Positions 1 to 7,956 of a stretch of 64,000 nt of DNA are shown in pieces. The position numbers and the translations under genes were made by a program. Every line of letters begins with the position of its first letter. The stretch's first letter is position 1. A model generated the notes under the pieces. That model was not told the DNA's origin and searched no databases. It saw only the letters and a program-made list of their open reading frames with translations. The DNA is from 3107 sp001483205 (GTDB taxonomy: Bacteria > Pseudomonadota > Alphaproteobacteria > Rhodobacterales > Rhodobacteraceae): positions 1,674,001-1,738,000 of the forward strand of contig OZ219809.1 in assembly GCA_964291375.2 (NCBI GenBank), read 5' to 3'.

Positions 1-477
1 GGCGGGGCGCTGGTGCAACTGGCCAAACGGCGCGGCGCACGAGTCATCGCCATGGCGTCAGAGGCCAAGCATGGCGAGGTGGGCAGGCTCGGCCCTGACC
101 TGATCCTGCCCCGCGCGCCGGATGACCTGCGCGCCGCTTTGGGGGGCGAAAAGATCACCGTTGTGGCGGATGTGGTGGGCGGCCCCTTTTGGCCGCACCT
201 TATCGACAGTCTTGAACGCGGCGGGCGCTATACCTGTTCGGGGGCGATTGCCGGGCCGATGGTGGCGCTTGACCTGCGCACGCTCTATCTGCGCGACCTG
301 ACCTTTACCGGCTCTACGGTGGTCGCGCCAGAGATCATGCCCGCCGTCGTGCGGTATATCGAGGCAGGCGAGATCAGGCCCGCACTGGCCGCTACATATG
401 GTCTTGCGGAGCTTCGCACGGCGCAGGCGGCCTTTATCGCCAAGAAACACAGCGGCAACATCGTGGTCTGCCCATGA
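1..477 (+). CDS. MDR-family (quinone reductase-like) oxidoreductase, 3' part
   Basis: The reading frame is open from base 1, so the gene starts upstream of the window. The visible 158 residues begin in the Rossmann fold, with GGALVQLAKRRGARVIAM matching the end of the NAD(P)-binding glycine-rich loop and the following strand and helix of medium-chain dehydrogenases. The rest fits the C-terminal half (VVADVVGGPFW, ERGGRYTCSGAIAG, HSGNIVV), typical of zinc-independent quinone oxidoreductases. The family reduces quinones or enones, or oxidises alcohols, with NAD(P)H. The substrate cannot be read from this fragment. It is co-directional with the enolase-superfamily and aminotransferase genes downstream, suggesting a shared catabolic role, although a repeat element lies between them. 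Confidence 0.8.
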   Translation, partial: GGALVQLAKRRGARVIAMASEAKHGEVGRLGPDLILPRAPDDLRAALGGEKITVVADVVGGPFWPHLIDSLERGGRYTCSGAIAGPMVALDLRTLYLRDLTFTGSTVVAPEIMPAVVRYIEAGEIRPALAATYGLAELRTAQAAFIAKKHSGNIVVCP

Positions 478-478
478 A

Positions 479-688
479 AAGGCTTCTGCATGATGGCGCA
501 CCGGTGGCCACCCTGTCCCGCCCGGCGGAACGCCGGGCAGCGCCTGCCTGCCCCCCGGCAGGCGCTTTCAGCGTCTCAACCTTTTGCAACATATGGACTT
601 TATGGCAGGATCATCGCCAATACGGAAGTCGGAAAAAGCGCCCGCCCAGGCAGGCGGCTGCCCGGCTCGGTCAATATACAGAGGTCTT
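479..688. repeat. MITE/ERIC-like dispersed repeat, copy A (full length)
   Basis: This stretch between two genes is about 210 bp and is recognisably the same as 55620-55829 and 16038-16218. Its left end (479-496) and right end (672-688, CAATATACAGAGGTCTT) are imperfect inverted repeats. Internally there are GC-rich hairpins, including CCCGGCG/CGCCGGG and GCGCCTGCC/GGCAGGCGC, and a conserved segment GCGCCCGCCCAGGCAGGCGG. The right terminus abuts the ATG of the next gene and supplies its AGAGG ribosome-binding sequence. No protein is encoded. Confidence 0.75.
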
Positions 689-1792
689 ATGAAAATCACC
701 CGCCTGTCCCTCTGGCATGTCCCGCTGACAAGCCACACCCCCTATTACATGGCCGATGGTAAGACCTGCGACACGGTGGAAACGGTGGTGATCGCCGTTG
801 CCACTGACGCCGGGATCATCGGGTGGGGAGAGGTCTGCCCGATTCCCCACTACCTGCCCGCCTATGCGCGCGGCGTCGCCCCTGCGCTGACCGAGCTGGC
901 CCCGGTTATCCTCGGGCATGATCCTGTCGGCACCGGGGCGGTGATGGCCGGGGCTGATGCCTGGCTGCCCGGCCATGTCTATGCCAAATCCGCGCTCGAC
1001 ATCGCGCTGTGGGACATCACCGGACAGGTTGCCGGGCTGCCGCTCTTTGCGCTTTTCGGCGGGCGGCGGGCGGAAACCCTGCCGCTGTATCACTCGATCA
1101 CCTGCACCGCCCCGCAAGAGATGGCCCGGATCGCCCGTGACGCGCAGGCGCGCGGCATCACCCAGTTTCAGGTCAAGCTCGGCGCGTCAGGCGACTGGCA
1201 GACCGATACCGAACGGCTGATACGGGTCAGAGAGGCCGTCGGCCCCGGCCCGCTCGTCTATGGCGACTGGAACTGCGGCGCGACCTCGCTTGAGGCAACC
1301 CGCGTCGGGCGCGCGGTTGCCGGGGCGGATGTGATGCTGGAACAGCCCTGCGCGACGATCACCGACTGCGCACGGGTGCGCGCCGCGACCGGGCTGCCGA
1401 TGAAGATGGACGAAGCGGTCCATGACACCGCCACCCTGCTTGAAGCCCATGGGCGGGGCTGTATGGATGCGGTGGCGATCAAGCTGTCGAAATTCGGCGG
1501 GCTGTCGGCGGCGCGGGCGGCCCGTGATCTTTGCCTGCATACCGGGGCGAAGATGTGTATCGAAGACACCTGGGGCAGTGACATCACCACTGCGGCACTG
1601 CTGCATCTGGGTGCGGCCACGGCCCCCGCCGCGCTGATGAATGTCTGCGACCTGTCGGGCTATGTCACGCCCCGGCTGTGCGCTGATGGCCCGGTGCGGA
1701 CCGGCGGGCGCATATCGCCGCCCGACGGCCCCGGCCTGGGCGTTTCCCCCGACCCGGATCACCTCGGGCCGCCGGATATGGTATTGGAGTGA
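689..1792 (+). CDS. Enolase-superfamily enzyme (mandelate racemase/muconate lactonizing type)
   Basis: This 367-residue protein has the capping domain plus TIM barrel of the MR/MLE group. Expected active-site elements are visible in order: a catalytic lysine in FQVKLGA, metal ligands in GDWN, LEQP and KMDEAVHD, and a second lysine region in IKLSKFGG. That arrangement fits the MLE-like subgroup, which includes cis-3-hydroxyproline dehydratases and hydroxyproline-betaine epimerases. The exact substrate is not determined. The ATG at 689 is preferred over an upstream in-frame ATG at 584 because family homology begins at MKITRL and AGAGG lies just before it. The upstream part lies inside a repeat element. 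The next gene starts 4 bp after the stop. Confidence 0.85.
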   Translation: MKITRLSLWHVPLTSHTPYYMADGKTCDTVETVVIAVATDAGIIGWGEVCPIPHYLPAYARGVAPALTELAPVILGHDPVGTGAVMAGADAWLPGHVYAKSALDIALWDITGQVAGLPLFALFGGRRAETLPLYHSITCTAPQEMARIARDAQARGITQFQVKLGASGDWQTDTERLIRVREAVGPGPLVYGDWNCGATSLEATRVGRAVAGADVMLEQPCATITDCARVRAATGLPMKMDEAVHDTATLLEAHGRGCMDAVAIKLSKFGGLSAARAARDLCLHTGAKMCIEDTWGSDITTAALLHLGAATAPAALMNVCDLSGYVTPRLCADGPVRTGGRISPPDGPGLGVSPDPDHLGPPDMVLE

Positions 1793-1796
1793 CGGG

Positions 1797-3096
1797 ATGC
1801 AGAAAATCCGCACCCAAGCCGAATGGATCGCCCGCGCCCGCGAAGTCCTGCCCGCAGGGGGGTTCGGCAATTTCGACCCCGGTATCATTATTGCGCGCGG
1901 ACAGGGCGCGCATGTGTGGGATGAGGACGGGCGCGACTATGTGGATTACCTGATCGGTTCCGGGCCGATGCTGCTCGGCCATGGCCACCCGGAGGTGATG
2001 GAGGCCATATTCGCGCAGCTTCCCGCAGGCATGACCTTTCTTTGCCAACAACGCCAGGGGGATCGAGCTGGCCGGGGCAATCACCGACGCGGTGCCCTGT
2101 TGCGAACAGGTGCGGTTCGTCACCTCGGGCGGAGAGGCGGACATGTATGCGATCCGCCTTGCCCGCGCCCATACCGGCCGGGACAGGATCCTGAAATTCG
2201 AGGGCGGCTATCACGGCATGTCCGCCGAGGCGCAGATGAGCCTTGCGCCTGCGCGCGACGTGAATTTCCCGCAGGCCGTGCCCGACAGTGCGGGGATTCC
2301 CCAGGCCGTGACCGATCAGGTGCTGATTGCGCCGTTCAATGATCTGGGGGCCGTTGGCTCGCTGCTTGAGGAGCATGACGACATCGCCGCCATCATCGTT
2401 GAACCGCTGCAACGGATTATCCCGGCGCGGCCCGGTTTTCTGGAAGGACTGCGCGCGCTGTGTGACAGGCATCATGTGTTGCTGATATTCGATGAGATCG
2501 TGACCGGCTTTCGCCTTGCCTATGGCGGCGCGCAAGAGCGTTACGGGGTGATCCCGGATATATGCACTCTGGGCAAGATTATCGGCGGCGGCTTTCCGCT
2601 GGCGGCAGTCGGGGCGGGTGCGGACATCATGGCCCATTTCGACAAGGCTGTTGTCGGGCCGGACAGGTGGCTGATGCAGTTGGGCACGCTATCGGGCAAT
2701 CCGGTGGCCTCTGCCGCCGGGCTGAAGACGATGGAGGTGCTGGCGCGCCCCGGACAGTATGAGCGTCTGCGCAGCCTTGGGCGGCAGGTGCAGCAGATGC
2801 AGTCAGAGGCATTGGGCAAGGCCGGGATTGCCCATTGCATTTGCGGGGATGCGGCGCTGTTCGATGTGTATTTTACGGATGCGGTGTGCCGTGACTATCG
2901 GAGCGCCCGGCACCGGAACCCTGCCGATAATGTGATTTACAACAAGGCGTTGCGCGCAAACGGGGTGTTCAAGTCGCCCGGCAAGCTCTATCCGTCGCTG
3001 GCGCTGACGGCGGCGGACCTTGAGCTGACCCGGGCGGCGGTGGAACAGGCTGTCGGGGCGGTTCTGCACAGCCGGAACGGTGGCGGGCAGGGGTGA
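1797..3096 (+). pseudogene. Class III aminotransferase (glutamate-1-semialdehyde aminotransferase-like), frameshifted
   Basis: The start at 1797 gives a good N-terminal half (QAEWIARAREVLPAGGFGNF, HVWDEDGRDYVDYLIGSGPMLLGHGHP). The frame is then lost after AGMTF. Dropping one base near 2040 (the C in CCTTTCTTTGCC) joins it to FANNARGIELAGAITDAVP and the rest of the enzyme, which runs to 3096. The downstream part keeps the PLP-binding lysine motif TLGKIIGGG, the aspartate in IFDEIVTGFR and the phosphate-binding GGEAD segment, so everything needed for catalysis is encoded apart from the frame break. The fold is that of GSA-aminomutase-like PLP transaminases, which often serve in catabolic operons rather than haem synthesis. 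It may be a true pseudogene or a one-base sequencing error. Confidence 0.8.
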
Positions 3097-3181
3097 AAAC
3101 GGTGTATAGGGCCTTGTATCTGGCAGGGGAGTTGCGCGCCCCCCGGCTCATGCCACCCGGACGGCGCGGCCCGGTCTTCGA

Positions 3182-5038
3182 TCAGGACCGGAAGTTGGAC
3201 TCAAAATTCAGTCGTTTTGATTTCCGCAAATCATACCGGGTTGCGCGCTCAAGGTCTTCCGCGCTTTCGTCCACCAGAATGCTCAGCATCGATTCCAGTG
3301 TGAAATAGGCGCGCATCACCCGAAACAGCAGGTATTCCGGCAGGGCCACAATCCCGCGCGGCACCCCGTTCAGCAAAGACGCCACAACCGCCACCACAGC
3401 AGGTGCCCCGGTGGTGACGGCCACCACCGACTGCCACACGATCGGGCTGTGCGGGTTAAAGGCAAACACACATTCCAGCCCGCCGAAAACCACCAGCGGC
3501 ACCAGCATCGCCCGACGCGCCGAATTGACCAGCATATAGGGCAAAATCACCTTCCCCCGCAGCGAACGATTGCCCGAATAGATCAGGTCACGGCACCGGG
3601 ACGAGATATGATAGACAGACCGGAACCACCTCATGCGTTGTTCGCGCATATGCCGGTAAGAGGCCGGCACTTCCGAGACATACCGCAGCCTGGGGTCAAC
3701 GACCGAATGAAACCCCAGCTCTCCGATCCTCAGCGACAGGTCGGTGTCTTCGCCGTTCATGCCCTCGACAAAGCCGCCAAGGTATCGCGGGTGTTCCGTC
3801 CGCATGACAACGAACATGCCCGGAATGCCGACGACGCCATTGACCGCACCCATGGCGACCGAATAGAACCCGTGCTTCACCAGCACCTCTAACAGCCGCG
3901 CGCGGTCGAACAGCGCACCACCGGGCGGCACGGGAACACCACCGACAACCCCCACGCTGGGGTCTTTGAAAAAGGGCATCGCGCGGGTGAAATTGTCTTC
4001 GCCGATCAGGGTGTCGGCATCGACGCGCACGAAAAACTCGGTTTCAACCGCGTCCAGCCCGGCATTGAGCGCGTTGGATTTGCCCGGTGCCGGAACGTTG
4101 ATCACCCGGCCCTGTGCGGCGGCGCAGGAGGCCAGCGTTTCGGTTGCGATCTGCTCCGTGTCGTCGGTCGAATTGTTGTTCATAATCAGAATATGCACCT
4201 CGCCCCGATAATGGGCGGCGGCTTTGTCCATCACGCGGATGGTGTCCCGGATGATGTATTGCTCATTATGGGCGGGCACGATGACGGAAATCGGTGGCCG
4301 AAAGTCCGGCGTTTTCGTCTTTATCACATCCCAGACCGCCAGCAGGTAGAGTTGCCCGAACAGCACCGGCAGAAACAGGAACACGCCGGGGCCGATCCCG
4401 CCCAGCAATGTCCAGGCCCTGAGCGCTCGCACGACCTCGAGCTCCATACCCCCCACCCGGATCGATACAATGGCGGCAATGGCAACCGTGACCAGCAACC
4501 GGACGATGGCGCGGGTCATCTTGACGGGCCGGTGCTCGACCGGGATGCGCGCGGGCATGAAACCGCGCTGAAGCAGTTTGAAGGAATAGACGGCGAACCC
4601 GATCAGGCCCGAGGTGATGGCGCTGAAATGCAGCGAATAGGATATGCCGAGCCAGCGGTGCGCCGTGATATTGGCGAGGTCAAGCAGGACGCAGATTGTC
4701 AGATAGGTGATCACCATGTCGGCGGCAAAGCAGATGCGGGCAATCATATTGCCGGAGCAGAAAAGCCCGAAGGCGATGAAGAACGACGCAAGGAAAATCC
4801 GTATCGCGACGGAGTGGTTGCCCTCATAGGGTGAAAACACCAGATCACGGTTGGGAAACAGCCCGCTGCCCGCCGGTGAATTGACCGCAAGCATCAGCAC
4901 CACGGCGATGGCAGTAAAGACGGCAAGGGTGGCGGGGGCGCGCCAGACCGAAATCATGCCCGCAAACTTCTTCGGGGCGCTGTCAACCGAGACAAAGTTG
5001 ATCTGGTCGCGCTTGTCGTCCTGTGCCCCGGTGCTCAT
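3182..5038 (-). CDS. Membrane processive glycosyltransferase, family 2 (cellulose synthase-like)
   Basis: This 618-residue protein has several N-terminal hydrophobic segments, a cytosolic GT-A domain and C-terminal hydrophobic segments. The GT-A domain carries the processive synthase signatures: VIVPAHNE at the nucleotide-sugar site, VDADT (D-x-D), GEDTDLSLR (catalytic aspartate) and EQRMRW (Q-x-x-R-W). The C-terminal PilZ domain of bacterial cellulose synthase is not evident, so c-di-GMP control through PilZ is not indicated. Its ATG overlaps the stop of the BcsB-like gene by four bases (ATGA), implying translational coupling. It probably polymerises a sugar nucleotide and extrudes the chain. 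The sugar is unknown, but sqdB upstream makes UDP-sulfoquinovose a candidate. Confidence 0.85.
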   Translation of the reverse strand: MSTGAQDDKRDQINFVSVDSAPKKFAGMISVWRAPATLAVFTAIAVVLMLAVNSPAGSGLFPNRDLVFSPYEGNHSVAIRIFLASFFIAFGLFCSGNMIARICFAADMVITYLTICVLLDLANITAHRWLGISYSLHFSAITSGLIGFAVYSFKLLQRGFMPARIPVEHRPVKMTRAIVRLLVTVAIAAIVSIRVGGMELEVVRALRAWTLLGGIGPGVFLFLPVLFGQLYLLAVWDVIKTKTPDFRPPISVIVPAHNEQYIIRDTIRVMDKAAAHYRGEVHILIMNNNSTDDTEQIATETLASCAAAQGRVINVPAPGKSNALNAGLDAVETEFFVRVDADTLIGEDNFTRAMPFFKDPSVGVVGGVPVPPGGALFDRARLLEVLVKHGFYSVAMGAVNGVVGIPGMFVVMRTEHPRYLGGFVEGMNGEDTDLSLRIGELGFHSVVDPRLRYVSEVPASYRHMREQRMRWFRSVYHISSRCRDLIYSGNRSLRGKVILPYMLVNSARRAMLVPLVVFGGLECVFAFNPHSPIVWQSVVAVTTGAPAVVAVVASLLNGVPRGIVALPEYLLFRVMRAYFTLESMLSILVDESAEDLERATRYDLRKSKRLNFESNFRS

Positions 5039-6531
5039 GCCGCACTCCCGCGCAAATCCGCAACCAGCAAAACCTCCCGCGCGATGGTCGAGGGGTAATC
5101 CGATGGTCTGGCAACAGTGATCTGACCATCGGGGCCTGCGTAGAGCAGCCAGACCTGCCCCCCGGCGTCTGACCAGTCGGAAAGCGCCGCACCGCGCGGA
5201 ACGGCGCGCAGGATCAGGTCGCCACCCCCGGCAACCGGCAGATGTTCGAGCAGTCGGGTGGCGGCGGTGGCTTCAGCCACTGATAGGTCGCGCGCCGCCA
5301 GCCCCCAGCCACCGGACAGGGCCGCCGATATGCTCAGAAACGGGTCGTCAAGGTTCGCGTCCCCGGCCCGAAACCGCGTCCCGGCCCTGACTTCGGCAAA
5401 CACATCCGGGCCGCGATTGCACTCATCGGGGGGTGTATAAGCGGCGACAGCGATGATTTCGACGACATTCCGGCGTTTGTGGAACTCTGGCGGCAGCGCG
5501 ATTGACCGCAGGAATGCGCCGCCTTTCGCCGTTGCCTGCCCGACCAGCCTGCCGTTCAGCGTGACCATGACCTGCCATGGCGCATCACCGGTCTGCCGAC
5601 CCAGCTCCATGACCAGTTCAAGCGCCCCCGGAAGCCGCCCGCTTTGTCCGTCGGCCAGATCATAGCGGATGCGCCAGCTTTGTTCCCGGTGGAACCGGCG
5701 CAGCCCGAAAAGGGGGCTGTCGGGGGCGGTGGCCTTTGACCAGGCAAACCGGGGGCGGACGGACGGCTGGCCAAGCTCATTTGCCAGCGATACGGCGACA
5801 TCGGGGGCAACCCCGTCTGCGGTGTAGCGAATCGCCAGACCCGCAGCGGCGAGCTTCTGCCCGGCCCGCAGCACCGGGGACTGGTCCCCCTTTGGCAGCG
5901 CAAGGCGCACTTCCCGCCCGGCGATCAGCGCGTGATCGCGGGGGCTGCTGAGCGGGCGGTCAAGAGTGAGGAAAATAGCGCTGGTCGTCTCGATCTCGAC
6001 AATGACCTCAAGGCCCTTGTCGCCGCCGCAGGGACTGTGGGGGCCTTCCCCCTGCAAGCTGAACGAGACGACCAGCCGCTCCCTCGCAAGCTCCTGTTCC
6101 AGAAGCTCAATGCGCAGAGAGCGTCCTGCCTCCCCCGGACGCAGCAACAACTCGGCCCGTCTGATGTTGCCGATCGAGATGCGCAGAACGCCCTCGACAC
6201 CAGCAAGAACCTGCATCGTTGCGTCGATCTGGAGGTATCCGGAGGTAGGGCGCGCGTCGATTGGCATGAAAAACGTCGCGCCCTGATAGGCAGGCAAACC
6301 GGAAAGAATAATGGGAACGTCGGGGTTGGCGCGTCTGACCACAGCCTCGCCCGGACGGGTGCCGAGTGATCCGTCCGCGCGCGTCTCAAAAGCGAGCTGC
6401 GGGCCGAATGCCACCTCGGCCAGCACACGCGCCCCCAGGCGGAACTGTTCAGAGTTGGAGAGAAAGAGCGCAACACCTGCCAGCAGGAAGGCGAGCAACC
6501 CCATGCCAATCAATCGCATTCTGGTTACCAC
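5035..6531 (-). CDS. BcsB-like periplasmic polysaccharide synthase partner
   Basis: The 498-residue protein has an N-terminal signal anchor (IGMGLLAFLLAGVALFL) followed by a large beta-rich domain. The order of segments resembles the periplasmic cellulose synthase subunit BcsB, for example a strand giving RRNVVEIIAVAAYTPPDECN. It is shorter than typical BcsB (about 700 or more residues) and lacks an obvious C-terminal membrane helix. The pairing with a Q-x-x-R-W synthase overlapping at the stop codon is the strongest support: BcsB proteins guide the nascent polymer through the periplasm. BcsB assignment is an inference from weak similarity plus context. An unrelated carbohydrate-binding periplasmic protein is possible. 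Confidence 0.55.
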   Translation of the reverse strand: MVTRMRLIGMGLLAFLLAGVALFLSNSEQFRLGARVLAEVAFGPQLAFETRADGSLGTRPGEAVVRRANPDVPIILSGLPAYQGATFFMPIDARPTSGYLQIDATMQVLAGVEGVLRISIGNIRRAELLLRPGEAGRSLRIELLEQELARERLVVSFSLQGEGPHSPCGGDKGLEVIVEIETTSAIFLTLDRPLSSPRDHALIAGREVRLALPKGDQSPVLRAGQKLAAAGLAIRYTADGVAPDVAVSLANELGQPSVRPRFAWSKATAPDSPLFGLRRFHREQSWRIRYDLADGQSGRLPGALELVMELGRQTGDAPWQVMVTLNGRLVGQATAKGGAFLRSIALPPEFHKRRNVVEIIAVAAYTPPDECNRGPDVFAEVRAGTRFRAGDANLDDPFLSISAALSGGWGLAARDLSVAEATAATRLLEHLPVAGGGDLILRAVPRGAALSDWSDAGGQVWLLYAGPDGQITVARPSDYPSTIAREVLLVADLRGSAA

Positions 6532-6606
6532 ATACAGGGTTGGAACCCAGGCCGGGGGGCTTCACCGGGCGCACATCCACGCGCGCCCAGGAAATCCCGT
6601 TACGGC

Positions 6607-7815
6607 TCAGGCCGCCGATTTTACAACACCGGGGCGCTGACTGTCGGTCCATGTCGAGACACAGGGGATCATGTCGGGAATGCACCGGTGGGCGTATTTC
6701 TGCGCGATGTCCTGGGTTTCCTCGATCAGACCTTCGGCAAGGGTGATCGGTTTCAGGCCAAGGTCAATCAGCGACCGGTTGCACACCCGCAGGTCGTTCT
6801 CTGCCGCCTCATTGCGGGGGTTATCGACAAAGGCAACCTGCGCCTGCGAGTGCTTTTTGACCAGCGCGGCCAGATCGCGCACCGTGTGGGTTTCGGTCAT
6901 CTGGTTCATTATCGCCACCTTGCCGTTCGGGGCAGGCGGGTTTTCAACCGCAAGCGCGATGCACTTCACGGTGTCCTGAATATGGATGAAGGCGCGGGTC
7001 TGGCCGCCGGTGCCATGGACCGTCAGCGGATGCCCCACCACCGCCTGCATCAGAAAGCGGTTCAGCACCGTGCCATAGTCGCCGTCATAATCGAACCGGT
7101 TGATCAGGCGCTCATCAAGCCGGGTTTCCGCCGTCTGGGTGCCCCAGACAATGCCCTGATGCAGGTCGGTAACCCGAAGCAGGTCATTCTTGGCGTAGAA
7201 CTGGAACAGAAGCTGATCCATGGATTTGGTCATGTGATAGACGCTGCCGGGGTTGGTCGGATAGAGGATGTCCCGCTGGACAATCCGCCGGTCTTCGCCG
7301 GGGATATAGACGCGGAGATAGCCCTCGGGGATTTCGATCCCGTCATCGTCATAGCCATAGACCCCCATGGTGCCGAGGTGAACGATGTGGGGGTCAATGC
7401 CAAGCCCGGTAACCGCCGCCAGCAGATTGTGGGTCGCCGAGATGTTGTTATCGACGGTGTAGCGCTTTTCGTTGATGCCCTTCATGGAATAGGGTGCGGC
7501 GCGCTGTTCGCCGAAATGGATGATGGTGTCGGGTTTGACAGATGCGAGAAGCGACGTGAGGCGCCCGAACTCGCGGGCAACGTCAATACGGGCAAAGCCG
7601 AGGGAAAGGCCGGTTGCCTCGGTCCAGGCGGTAAGGCGCTGTTTGACGGGGGCAATCGGCGTCAGACTGTCGGCCCCCATCTTTTTGTCGATCCGGCGTC
7701 GGGACAGGTTATCGACGATGGTGATGTCATGGCCGAGCTTGGAGAGATGAAGGGCCGTGGGCCAGCCGCAGAAGCCGTCGCCGCCGATAACGATGATTTT
7801 TCTTTTTTCACTCAT
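6607..7815 (-). CDS. sqdB: UDP-sulfoquinovose synthase
   Basis: This 402-residue extended SDR enzyme makes UDP-sulfoquinovose from UDP-glucose and sulfite. It has the N-terminal NAD motif GGDGFCG (residues 11-17) with the FCGWPTALHLS continuation typical of SqdB/SQD1, the HFGEQRAAPYSM segment of the active site, the threonine in HLGTMGVYG, and a Y-x-x-x-K pair in VYHMTKSMDQ. These are specific for SqdB rather than generic epimerases. The usual role is supplying the headgroup donor for sulfolipid. Here the next genes are polysaccharide-synthase-like, 75 bp downstream on the same strand, and no sqdA/C/D lipid gene is seen in the window. Confidence 0.95.
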   Translation of the reverse strand: MSEKRKIIVIGGDGFCGWPTALHLSKLGHDITIVDNLSRRRIDKKMGADSLTPIAPVKQRLTAWTEATGLSLGFARIDVAREFGRLTSLLASVKPDTIIHFGEQRAAPYSMKGINEKRYTVDNNISATHNLLAAVTGLGIDPHIVHLGTMGVYGYDDDGIEIPEGYLRVYIPGEDRRIVQRDILYPTNPGSVYHMTKSMDQLLFQFYAKNDLLRVTDLHQGIVWGTQTAETRLDERLINRFDYDGDYGTVLNRFLMQAVVGHPLTVHGTGGQTRAFIHIQDTVKCIALAVENPPAPNGKVAIMNQMTETHTVRDLAALVKKHSQAQVAFVDNPRNEAAENDLRVCNRSLIDLGLKPITLAEGLIEETQDIAQKYAHRCIPDMIPCVSTWTDSQRPGVVKSAA

Positions 7816-7956
7816 GGGGTCACCTTTCAGATGCTGGGGCGCAAAAGCGCGCTTTCGATAGGGAAAGGTTAGGCCCGGCGAGGTGCCCGTGTCCGGGCCG
7901 AGAAAGGATAGTCGGGCGGGAATCAGGATGCGCGACCTATACTTGGGGATAGCCGG

